Positions 17,547-26,700 of a stretch of DNA of 64,000 bases are shown here, in pieces. Within the stretch, counting starts at the first letter, position 1, and each line of letters begins with the position of its first letter. The DNA is from Iningainema tapete BLCC-T55 (GTDB taxonomy: Bacteria > Cyanobacteriota > Cyanobacteriia > Cyanobacteriales > Nostocaceae), in NCBI RefSeq assembly GCF_014698965.1, contig NZ_JACXAE010000046.1, positions 85,097-149,096 of the forward strand, written 5' to 3'. Position numbers and translations under genes: made by a program. The notes beneath the pieces were generated by a model. It was given only the letters and a program-made list of their open reading frames with translations, did no database searches and was not told the origin of the DNA.

Positions 17547-17661
17547 TTGTCTTTTCCTAGATTTTATCCCTGCTATTTTTCAACGCTGCTCGTATTTTAG
17601 AAAATTTGCATTTTCAGACTCTAGAAAAAAATTGCGCTTTATTATTAAATTATTGCGATTA

Positions 17662-17753
17662 ATACCATTTCACGTTAATCACGATACTGTAGAGATGCGA
17701 AATTTCGCGTCTCTACACGTCTGTTTTGTATCATAGTTATTGTGAAACGGTAT
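17662..17753 (+). mobile_element. MITE-like element, class 2 copy B
   Basis: 92 bp with terminal inverted repeats ATACCATTTCAC and GTGAAACGGTAT (11 of 12 match). Inside is the palindrome at 17688-17717 built from TGTAGAGATGCGAAA and its near-inverse. It overlaps the last codons of the AraC gene at 17737 and supplies its stop codon. Confidence 0.78.
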
Positions 17754-18648
17754 AACCTCGCGGGAATTGTCTTGGCGTGACACCAACAATTCTTTTAAAA
17801 TACTGAGTCAGGTGACTTTGATCGCAAAACCCCACCGTGACAGCAATCTCAGCAATACTAAGTTCGCTATACTGCAATAAAAACTTTGCTTTCTCAATTC
17901 GACGCTGTAATATATATTGGTGGGGAGTTAAACCAATACTTTTCTTGAACAAACGTAAAAAATGGTAGGGGCTAATTTGAACAAGTGCAGCCAATTCTAT
18001 TAGCTTTAAGTCTCGCTCAAGATGTTCGTTGATATATTCTTTTACTTGTTGCAATTTGAGAGATGACAATCCATCCTGGTAGCTATAAAGCTTTGGTTTT
18101 ATATTGCAATATTTTCGTAATAAGTGAATCGCTAATGTGGTTTTCAGGCTGTCAATTAGCAACCTACCACCGATTTGACTTGACTCTAACTCGTCTTTTA
18201 AGGTTGAAAAAACACCTTGTATGAGTAAGTCTTGTTCGGACATAAACTGAGGAATTAGTTTCAGGCGATCGCTATCTATCAAATCTTCACCAACTTGTTT
18301 TAAAAACACTGGTTCAATTGCTAAAATCGTAAACTCAGCTTCCGTATTCCAATTACAGCGATGAGAAATACCAGCAGGAATAATTGCAATGTCTCCCCGT
18401 TCTCGTCTTTCTTCAGAGCGAATTCCATCCAACCAACGTTCTCCCAACGATGAACCTAGAGAACCATAGGCGATAGTGTGCCATGTATGTTGATGTTCGG
18501 CTACTTCAAACGCTGGTTGGTGGTGGTGTTCAAAATGAATATTGCTCCAACAACCAAAACTCGATAGGATAGGGAAATTCGGTACAAATGTTTTTGATGC
18601 ATTTGCTTGAGTGTAATCGAGTTGGATATTTTGCTTTTGTGTCTTCAT
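17737..18648 (-). CDS. AraC-family transcriptional regulator
   Basis: A 303-residue regulator. The N-terminal half has a cupin-like sensor region (EVAEHQHTWHTIAYGSLG and R-E-R-G-D-I-A-I-I-P-A-G-I-S-H). The C-terminal part has two helix-turn-helix motifs (KLIELAALVQISPYHFLRLF and IAEIAVTVGFCDQSHLTQYF) with the AraC ending G-V-T-P-R-Q-F. The final residues G-Y-T-V-S-Q and the stop are read from the end of a MITE, so the original C-terminus has probably been changed by a few residues; the DNA-binding domain is complete. Its target is unknown; the dienelactone hydrolase gene downstream on the same strand is a candidate. Confidence 0.85.
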   Translation of the reverse strand: MKTQKQNIQLDYTQANASKTFVPNFPILSSFGCWSNIHFEHHHQPAFEVAEHQHTWHTIAYGSLGSSLGERWLDGIRSEERRERGDIAIIPAGISHRCNWNTEAEFTILAIEPVFLKQVGEDLIDSDRLKLIPQFMSEQDLLIQGVFSTLKDELESSQIGGRLLIDSLKTTLAIHLLRKYCNIKPKLYSYQDGLSSLKLQQVKEYINEHLERDLKLIELAALVQISPYHFLRLFKKSIGLTPHQYILQRRIEKAKFLLQYSELSIAEIAVTVGFCDQSHLTQYFKRIVGVTPRQFPRGYTVSQ

Positions 18649-18692
18649 GGTTCGAGTATTTAAGTACAGCTTTTCATAAATTCGTAGCGCAA

Positions 18693-20381
18693 CTACTTAC
18701 CTTTAAAATCTTCACATCGATAAAGTTGATAAGGAATGCCTATGCGATAATATTGCTGTGTGTCTATATTGCAAGTGATTTGCCCAGAAACAACTACCTG
18801 CTGTGGGTAATCTCGGCGTCTTCTTCCAGGACCTACAACCCATAAATTTAGTTTAGATGTTTTTGGTGTAGGTAGTTGGGAAAGTTTTTGCCAAACAGAA
18901 TCAAAATCTGGAGATTGCTTGAAAAAAGCAAAATTAGTAGTTGCCTTGGTTTCTCTAAGTGGTTCAAGTGCTAAGGCAAAACTTAACCCCAATGCTACAT
19001 CTTGATAATCTCTATACCCTACTACAAGCATTAATGGAGTAGTAGGCTCTAAGTTCATGTTTTGGGCGACTCGCTCTGGCTGAAATGGTTTTTGAAACAC
19101 TAAGTTAGAAATGACGAAAATACTACTAAGAACACTAACAAGAACAAGAATTAAGAATGAATTTCTTCTTACACCATTATTCTGTCTTTGAAAAAAGCTT
19201 GCTGCTATGAGGGCGCAGAAACTGGGATAATAGACAAAGTTATAGCGGGGAACTGTGGTAATATCTTTTTTTGATAAATAGACAAGGGCAAAGAATTCTA
19301 ATAATACCCAACCAGAGAAACTCAAGAGAGTTAGTGTAGATAGATGAGTTGAAGGTGTACGCCACAATTGCTTTATCCCTTTGAAGACTTGCCACCCTAA
19401 CCACACACTAAATAAAAGCATTAACAACCCAGATATCACTGTAATTGATAAGGGCTGATTTTCTACGGGGAGAGTAATTACCATCAGTATCCAGCCAATG
19501 AGAGTGTGATATAAGGGGGCGATGTAATTTGGTTTGTCTAACCAGTTAGTTTCCGAACGGTTAAAATGATTCAATACGATCGCCAACCAAGGAAGAAAAC
19601 TGAGCGCAACTCCACTGACAGATAAAATCAGAGCAAGCCAAATTTTGCGCCCTCTACCCTCCAGCGAAGGCATGCTTCTTAGTCGTAGCCCCAACATTCT
19701 ATGCTGAGTAGTAATCAATGTGGCAATTTGGGCAACAAAGGCAATGACAAAAAAGTAGTGGACATAAAGACCGATACTATTAATAATTGCCCAAAAAAGC
19801 CAAACGGGAAATCTTACTGTCTGACGCTGTTCGATATCCCGTTGAATTTGTACCAGCCCCAACAACGCTAAACTAATCAGTAGCATTGGCAATGTGTAGT
19901 GTCGAGCTTCTTGGGAAAGGTAAACGGCAAAAGGCGAGACAGCCATTAAAATTGCTGCCATGATCCCAGCAGTTGGGGAGAAGGCAATCCGATTGACAAA
20001 GTAGATGACGACGATCGCACCCACACCATATAATGCACTAAGCGATCGCATAGCCACTCCATTTTTTCCCAGACTCATCCACCCCAACCAACTGTGCATC
20101 CCGCAAAAAAAGAGCGGTGGATGTGTAGACTGATTCGCAATATTTTGGGCAATTTGAGCGCAACTGACTCCTGGTTTCCAAGTAAAAATCTCCGGCAACT
20201 GCGCTGCGGGAAACACCACATCCATTGGTAAATCAAGATAGTTTTTACCCAAGCTGAAGATGGCAGTAATCACCTCATCCATCCACAGAGGTTTTAAGTC
20301 CAAATGCCACCAGCGTAGGATAGCACCAAGTGCGATCACCCCAGCTAAACCTGTATAATGTAGAGAAAATTTGCGTGACAT
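18693..20381 (-). CDS. GT-C family glycosyltransferase (PMT/ArnT-like membrane protein)
   Basis: A 562-residue polytopic membrane protein. The first loop has the acidic motif P-L-W-M-D-E-V typical of GT-C enzymes that use lipid-linked sugars, and a second conserved stretch S-T-H-P-P-L-F-F follows near residue 90. About ten hydrophobic segments follow (for example IVVIYFVNRIAF, LLISLALLGLV, LILSVSGVALSFLPWLAIVL), and a soluble C-terminal domain of about 120 residues. It should transfer a sugar from a polyprenyl carrier to a protein or lipid on the outer face of the membrane; the acceptor is unknown. A remnant of a related gene end lies at 14904-14983. Confidence 0.82.
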   Translation of the reverse strand: MSRKFSLHYTGLAGVIALGAILRWWHLDLKPLWMDEVITAIFSLGKNYLDLPMDVVFPAAQLPEIFTWKPGVSCAQIAQNIANQSTHPPLFFCGMHSWLGWMSLGKNGVAMRSLSALYGVGAIVVIYFVNRIAFSPTAGIMAAILMAVSPFAVYLSQEARHYTLPMLLISLALLGLVQIQRDIEQRQTVRFPVWLFWAIINSIGLYVHYFFVIAFVAQIATLITTQHRMLGLRLRSMPSLEGRGRKIWLALILSVSGVALSFLPWLAIVLNHFNRSETNWLDKPNYIAPLYHTLIGWILMVITLPVENQPLSITVISGLLMLLFSVWLGWQVFKGIKQLWRTPSTHLSTLTLLSFSGWVLLEFFALVYLSKKDITTVPRYNFVYYPSFCALIAASFFQRQNNGVRRNSFLILVLVSVLSSIFVISNLVFQKPFQPERVAQNMNLEPTTPLMLVVGYRDYQDVALGLSFALALEPLRETKATTNFAFFKQSPDFDSVWQKLSQLPTPKTSKLNLWVVGPGRRRRDYPQQVVVSGQITCNIDTQQYYRIGIPYQLYRCEDFKGK

Positions 20382-20390
20382 AAATGTTAA

Positions 20391-20457
20391 AGGCTAATAG
20401 CTAATGGCTAATAGCAGACACAATTGACAATTAGCGATTAGCAATTAGCAATTCCCA
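20391..20457. repeat. TAATAGC/ATTAGCA short tandem repeats
   Basis: Several degenerate copies of GCTAATAGCTAATGGCTAAT-like units and of ATTAGCA, between two divergent genes. This type of run is frequent in filamentous cyanobacteria. Confidence 0.7.
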
Positions 20458-20499
20458 TTCTAAAATTATATATATTAAGACACCAATCATACATACCCA

Positions 20500-22905
20500 G
20501 TGCCGCAAGAATCCCATTCTATTGAAGTATATCCTCAGCCAGAAACGTCAGTGTCTTCCCGGAGAGAGACAGCAAAAGCGCTGATCCGCAATCGCCTGCG
20601 TCCGGGACAGCAGCAAATGGTAGACTGGAGATCTGGTCCATTAGCTGTTTCCGCAGTTCCTGGTGCAGGCAAATCTACCGGGATGGCAGCGGCGGCGGCT
20701 GTGGCAATAGCGCGTCAGTATGAGCGTTCCTCCTCACAACGCAATACCCGTCGTCAACTGGTTGTTGTCACCTTCACTCGCTCTGCTGCTGCCAATATTA
20801 AAGCCAAAATCCGTCAGTACTTACGAGACGACTTATCTTTACCGCAAACTGGCTTTGTTGTCAATACTCTACATGGGTTAGCTTTGAACATTGCCAGCCG
20901 CTATCCCGATTTATCAGGGCTACAGCTAGAAAATGTCACATTAATTACACCAAACCAAAGTCATCGCTTCATTCGTACTGCTGTAGAGCAATGGATTGCT
21001 AACCATCCAGGTCGTTATTCTCGCCTATTAGAAGGTATTCAATTTGACGGAGAAGAAACAGAAAGGCTGCGTCGCCAGTCAGTATTGCGAACAGAAGTAT
21101 TGCCAGATTTGGCGACTACGGTGATTCATGAAGCCAAAAGTTCTGGTTTGTTACCAGAAGATTTGCGGTTGTTAAGTACACAAACTACAGATGAATATGC
21201 AATTTTAAGTGTTGCAACCGGGTTGTACGAGCAATATCAAAACTTAATGCGCAAGCAAGAATTCATAGACTACGACGACATGATATTAGCCGCGCTGCGA
21301 GTTTTGGACAACGAAAATGCCCGTAGAATTGAGCAAAACCAAGTATTCGCTGTCTTTGAAGACGAAGCACAAGACTCCAGCCCTCTACAGACTAAGTTAC
21401 TAGAAATTCTCGCCACTGATCCAGAGGATGGGGAGCAGGGGAGCAGGGGAGCAGGGGAGCAGGGGAGTGGGGGAGTAGGGGAGAAAATCAAAATCAATTT
21501 AGTGCGTGTTGGCGATCCTAATCAGGCGATTAACTCCACCTTTACCCCAGCAGATCCGATTTATTTTCGCTCCTTTTGTGAACAATGCAACGCTCAAGGG
21601 CTATTGGCAACAATGGATCAAGCAGGTCGTAGTACTAGAATCATTATTGAAGCTGCTAACTTTGTCTTAGAATGGGTCAATAGTCTGTATCTTCCCCACA
21701 GCCCCACTGACAAACTCCCCACTAGCCCCACTCCCTTTCGTCCCCAGAAAATTCGCTCTTGCGATCCTGACGATCCCCAAACTGATGCAAATCCGGAAAA
21801 GGTGGGACGAGGATTGGAACTGTGTACTCCTCGTGATATTCATCACACAGTAGAATTGCTGTCAGCAAGAGCGATTGAGTTATTTGCTCAAGATGCAAAG
21901 AATACTCGTGCAGCTATTTTAGTGCGGGAAAATCGTCAAGGAAGGTGGTTGGCAGAAGCTCTTGCCCCGGTGTGTAAAGAGCATAAAATTATACTATATG
22001 ATGTAGGAGAACGCGATCGCCATTCCCATGTACCGTCGGAAATTTTGGCACTGCTACAATTTTGCGATCGCCCCCATTCGTCTGAATACCTGAAAGCGAC
22101 ATTAGAAACCCTTGTCCAAAGGCGGTTGATTGAAACCCAAGATCTCAACATCTTAGCTAGTTTACCAGAAGAGTTTTTGTATCCAGGTCCGTTGGCTCCT
22201 CCCCAAACGGAGCCAGTACAAAAAGCAGCACACTTGTGTCGAAGTTTTCTTCGCGCCCGGTTAGAATTACCCATCTACCAGCTAATATCATTCTTAGCCT
22301 TGGCATTAAATTACGATCAAGCAGAACTAGCAACAGCCGATAAATTAGCAGAACGGGTAAACCTGCAAATGAAAGGTAATAATTCTCTAGGGGCAATGCT
22401 TGCCGTACTGAGTGAAATAGTCAGTTCCGAAAGATTTGAACCTGTAGAAACAGAAGACTTGGAAGCACGTTACACCCGTCCAGGGCAACTTACCATTATT
22501 ACCATGCACAAGGCAAAAGGGCTAGATTGGGACTACGTTTTTCTACCCTTTCTACACGAAAATTTAATTCCCGGTAGATTTTGGGTTCCTCCCCAAAGCC
22601 AATTTTTAGGTGACTTTACCTTATCAGAAGTTGCTCGCGCCCAAATTCGCGCTGCCTTGCACAATCAATCTACTTTACCCAGCACCGCCGCAGCTTGGGA
22701 ACAAGCAAAATACTTGAAAACTGCTGAGGAATACCGTTTGCTTTACGTCGCCATGACAAGGGCAAAACGTCTGTTGTGGATATCCGCTGCCCAAAAAGCA
22801 CCTTTTACTTGGAGTAAACCAAATAACTTACAATCTTCTACACCATGTCCTGTTTTTCCAGCACTTAAGCGCCAATTTCCCGAATGCGTAAAAGATTCTG
22901 GATAA
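20500..22905 (+). CDS. UvrD/Rep-type superfamily 1 ATP-dependent DNA helicase
   Basis: An 801-residue helicase. Seen in order: Walker A (SAVPGAGKSTG), motif Ia (V-T-F-T-R-S-A-A), motif II (VFEDEAQDSSPLQ), motif III (V-G-D-P-N-Q-A-I-N), motif V (TMHKAKGLDWDYVFLPF) and motif VI (YVAMTRAKRLLW). It should unwind DNA in repair or replication restart. The start is a GTG at 20500. Two low-complexity inserts break the conserved fold: G-E-Q-G-S-R-G-A-G-E-Q between motifs II and III, coded by a G-rich tandem repeat, and a Pro/Ser-rich stretch near residue 410. Both keep the frame, so the protein is likely still made. No recB- or recC-like partner is nearby. Confidence 0.9.
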   Translation: MPQESHSIEVYPQPETSVSSRRETAKALIRNRLRPGQQQMVDWRSGPLAVSAVPGAGKSTGMAAAAAVAIARQYERSSSQRNTRRQLVVVTFTRSAAANIKAKIRQYLRDDLSLPQTGFVVNTLHGLALNIASRYPDLSGLQLENVTLITPNQSHRFIRTAVEQWIANHPGRYSRLLEGIQFDGEETERLRRQSVLRTEVLPDLATTVIHEAKSSGLLPEDLRLLSTQTTDEYAILSVATGLYEQYQNLMRKQEFIDYDDMILAALRVLDNENARRIEQNQVFAVFEDEAQDSSPLQTKLLEILATDPEDGEQGSRGAGEQGSGGVGEKIKINLVRVGDPNQAINSTFTPADPIYFRSFCEQCNAQGLLATMDQAGRSTRIIIEAANFVLEWVNSLYLPHSPTDKLPTSPTPFRPQKIRSCDPDDPQTDANPEKVGRGLELCTPRDIHHTVELLSARAIELFAQDAKNTRAAILVRENRQGRWLAEALAPVCKEHKIILYDVGERDRHSHVPSEILALLQFCDRPHSSEYLKATLETLVQRRLIETQDLNILASLPEEFLYPGPLAPPQTEPVQKAAHLCRSFLRARLELPIYQLISFLALALNYDQAELATADKLAERVNLQMKGNNSLGAMLAVLSEIVSSERFEPVETEDLEARYTRPGQLTIITMHKAKGLDWDYVFLPFLHENLIPGRFWVPPQSQFLGDFTLSEVARAQIRAALHNQSTLPSTAAAWEQAKYLKTAEEYRLLYVAMTRAKRLLWISAAQKAPFTWSKPNNLQSSTPCPVFPALKRQFPECVKDSG
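21430..21484 (+). repeat. In-frame GGGGAGCA tandem repeat inside the helicase gene
   Basis: About six imperfect copies of an 8-base unit (GGGGAGCA, later GGGGAGTG/GGGGAGTA). It adds about 18 Gly/Glu/Gln-rich residues between helicase motifs II and III without a frameshift. Confidence 0.85.
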
Positions 22906-22973
22906 TGTACGTTTAAATTCGGTCGAGATCTAATAAGGTTATTCTTAAGGATCAAAGCCTTGGAGGTTTTTTA

Positions 22974-23729
22974 ATGGTAGTTAACTTTAAGCAAAGACTG
23001 AACCAGCTTGAAACTCTGATTGGTGTTGTGATCACACTTCCATGTTCAGAAACTGCTGAAGCATTGTCAAAACTCGAATTTGACTGGTTTTGGATAGATA
23101 TGGAACATGGAGTTCTCAGTTTAGAAACAGTCCAGTTAATTATGCAAGCAACTGGCGATCGCTGTGCAAATTTAGTTAGAGTACCTGGGAATGATAGCAT
23201 TTGGATCAAGAGGGTACTGGATACGGGATGTGATGGGATAATTGTGCCTCATGTCATGACACCTGAAGAAGTCAAATATGCCCTTGATGCTTGCCTTTAC
23301 CCTCCACAAGGAAGTCGGAGTGTTGGCTCTGGGAGAGCGCAAAACTATGGAATGAGTTCTCAAGAGTACTTAAAGACGGCAAATGAAAAAATAGTCGTTG
23401 TTTTACAAATTGAACACATTGATGCAGTGAAAAACATTGAATCTATAATTGATGTTCCTGGTTTCGATGCTATAATTGTAGGTCCATTTGATCTTTCCGC
23501 CAGTATGGGACTGATCGGTCAGGTTAATCATCCTGATGTACAAAAAGCAATTGGTTCTGTTCAAGAGGCATGTTTGCATAAAAAGATACCAATAGGTATT
23601 TTTACTGCTGATACTCAGAATGCTTTATCTGCAAAAAAAGCAGGATTTAGCTTGATTGGAGTAGGTGTTGACACAATGTATCTTTGGCGAGCGGCAAAAC
23701 AAACTCTTGAAGAGATTAATTCAATCTAG
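22974..23729 (+). CDS. HpcH/HpaI family aldolase
   Basis: A 251-residue class II, metal-dependent aldolase of the HpcH/HpaI (2-keto-3-deoxy acid) family. Visible motifs: FDWFWIDMEHGVLS (active-site His in the E-H-G block), R-V-P-G-N-D (Arg that binds the keto acid), Q-I-E-H (metal-binding Glu), and G-P-F-D-L-S-A-S-M-G (second metal ligand Asp and the S-x-S-x-G turn). It should cleave or form 4-hydroxy-2-keto acids. GGAGG seven bases before the ATG supports the start. The giant kinase gene starts 21 bases after its stop, so the two may be co-transcribed; a functional link is not known. Confidence 0.88.
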   Translation: MVVNFKQRLNQLETLIGVVITLPCSETAEALSKLEFDWFWIDMEHGVLSLETVQLIMQATGDRCANLVRVPGNDSIWIKRVLDTGCDGIIVPHVMTPEEVKYALDACLYPPQGSRSVGSGRAQNYGMSSQEYLKTANEKIVVVLQIEHIDAVKNIESIIDVPGFDAIIVGPFDLSASMGLIGQVNHPDVQKAIGSVQEACLHKKIPIGIFTADTQNALSAKKAGFSLIGVGVDTMYLWRAAKQTLEEINSI

Positions 23730-23750
23730 CCTCACATGAGGAAGAAAAAA

Positions 23751-26700
23751 ATGAGTAAGATCATTGCTGGTTATAACCTCATCGAAGTTTTTTCTGAAAG
23801 TGCCACTACCTGTGTTTATCTTGCTGTAGAGGAGTCAGGGCGATCGGTGATGATCAAAACTCTCAATGCTGAGTATCCTACCATAGAACAAATTACCAGA
23901 TTAAGACACGAATATAAAATACTCCAACAATTGGACATAGAAGGAGTTGTAAAACCCTTAGCGTTAAAAAGTTATCAAAATGGTCTGGCGCTAATTTTAT
24001 CAGATTTTGGTGGAGAACCACTCAACAATTTTATCACTAATCAAAACTTTAATTTAAGCAATTTTTTGCCAATTGCTATTCAATTATCTTCAACCCTTGC
24101 TCAGCTACATCAAAATAATATTATTCATAAAGATATTAAACCACAAAATATTTTCATTAATACAAACACAGGGCAAGTTAAAATTATAGACTTTAGTATT
24201 TCATCATGCCTATCAAGGGAAAATCAAACTGTTAGTAATCCCAATTTGCTTGAAGGCACCCTTGCTTACATGTCACCAGAACAAACTGGGAGGATGAACC
24301 GTTCAATCGATTACCGAACTGACTTTTATTCTTTAGGTGTCACCTTCTATGAAATGCTAACAGGACAACTGCCCTTTTCTGCTACAGATCCTTTAGAATT
24401 AATTCATTGCCATATTGCTAAAACACCAGTACCGCCTCTGGACATAAAGATAATTCCTCAAGCGGTGTCGGATATTGTCATGAAATTATTAGCCAAGACG
24501 GCTGAAGAAAGATATCAAAGTGCCTTGGGACTAAAAGCCGACTTAGAAGAATGTCTAAAGCAATTGCAAGCGAATGGTAAAATTGAAGAATTCACTGTTG
24601 GTCAGCTTGATTCATACAGCCAATTTATCCTTCCGCAAAAACTTTATGGACGCGAAAAAGAAGTTGCTACTCTAATGGATGCCTTTGAGCGAGTAGCAAA
24701 CCCCCCTCAACCCCCCCTTGCCCCCCCGAATTTAGGGAGGGTTGGGGGGGTAGAAATGATGTTAGTAAGTGGTTACTCAGGTATTGGGAAATCGTCTTTA
24801 GTGAACGAAATTCATAAACCTATTGTTTGTAAACGAGGTTATTTTATTTCTGGTAAATTTGACCAATTTAAGCGGAATATTCCTTGTGCTTCTTTAATTC
24901 AAGCTTTTCAAGAATTGATGCGGCAGCTATTAACAGAAAGTGCTGAAAACATAGCAAATTGGAAAAGAAAAATTTTAGCAGCTTTAGGTGACAATGGTCA
25001 AATTATTATTGATGTAATACCCGAAGTTGAAAGAATTATTGGTGAGCAGCCAGATGTTCCTAAATTGGGACTTGTTGAATCCCAAAACCGATTCAATCGG
25101 GTATTTCAACAATTTATTCACGTATTTAGTCAAAGAGAACATCCGCTAGTAATCTTCCTCGATGACTTACAGTGGGCGGATTCAGCTTCTCTGAAGTTAA
25201 TTCAGTTGCTCATGAGTAACCCTATGAGCAAATATTTATTACTCATTGGAGCATATCGGGATAATGAGGTAGAGACGAGAGGTGGCGCGTCTCTACATCC
25301 ATTGATATTAACTTTGAAGGAGATTCAATCTGGAAGTGCGGTTGTTAACAATATTATCCTCAAGCCTTTGGAAATCCAAAATGTCAATCAATTAGTCAGC
25401 GATACCCTTTGTAGAGACGCGAAATTTCGCGTCTCTACAAATAAATCTCGCGTCTCTAAATTAACGATACAACCGCTAGCTGATTTAGTATTTAACAAAA
25501 CCTTGGGAAATCCCTTCTTCTTAACTCAGCTACTCAAATCTCTCTATGAGGAAAACCTGTTGAAATTTAATTTCAATGAAGGTTGCTGGCAATGGGATAT
25601 TGACATGATTGGTGGTATTGATATTACTGATAATGTCGTCGAATTAATGGTTAGTCAGATTCAGAAGTTGTCACCACGTACCATCAAAGTATTAAAGTTA
25701 GCCGCATGCATTGGGAACAAATTTACTTTAGACATTCTGAGCATTGTTAATGAAAAATCTTTGTCAGAAACTGCTGCTGATTTGTGGGAATCTTTGCAGG
25801 CAGGTTTAGTTCTACCTTTAGATGAATCTTATAAAATTCCTTTGGTTCTCAGTAATCAGTACGCTCAACTGACAATAGCATACAAATTTTTACACGATCG
25901 CGTGCAGCAAGCGTCTTATTCTCTCATTCCCGATTTGCAAAAACAAGAAACTCATCTAAAAATCGGTAAGTTACTACTACAAAATACTACACGGGAAGAA
26001 CGAAAAGAAAATATTTTTACTTTAGTTAATCACCTAAATTATGGCATAGACTTACTGACGTCTGAGTCAGAAAAATATGAACTAGCAGAATTAAACCTTA
26101 TAGCTGGTAAAAAAGCAAAAGCAGCGACAGCATATGACTCGGCTTTTGATTATCTCAAGGTAGGTTTGGGGTTAATGAAAGCGAATAGCTGGCACAATAA
26201 GTACGAGTTAACACTAGCGCTTTATGAGTCAGCGGTAGAAACAGCGTACCTCAAGGGCGATTTTGAGCAGATGGAGTCAGGGGCAACGGTTATTTTGCAA
26301 CAGGCAAAAACTCCTATTGACAAAATGAAAGTATACGAGGTGAAAATTCAAGCCTGCATGGCACAACTTAAACCACTCGAAGCAGTCAAGATTGGCTCTG
26401 AAGCACTCTTACTGCTGGGTATCAGCTTTCCGGAGTCGCCTAGTCCCTTAGAAATCCAGCAAACACTTTTACAAACAGCGACAAATTTGACAGGCAAGAG
26501 TATAGAAGACTTGATTAATCTACCGTTAATGACAGAGGTAGATAAGCTAGCAGCCATAAGGATGCTCACAAGTATGGGTTCTCCTACCTATCAAGCTGCA
26601 CCAGCACTGTTTCCTTTGGTTGTGTGTGAACAAGTAAACTTATCTATCAAACATGGAAATGCACCATTCTCAGCCTATGGTTATGTTTGTTACGGTGTGA

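Noticed and set aside
21430..21484. Regular G-rich repeats as a CRISPR array
   Set aside because: The units are 8 bases without spacers and lie inside the helicase frame.
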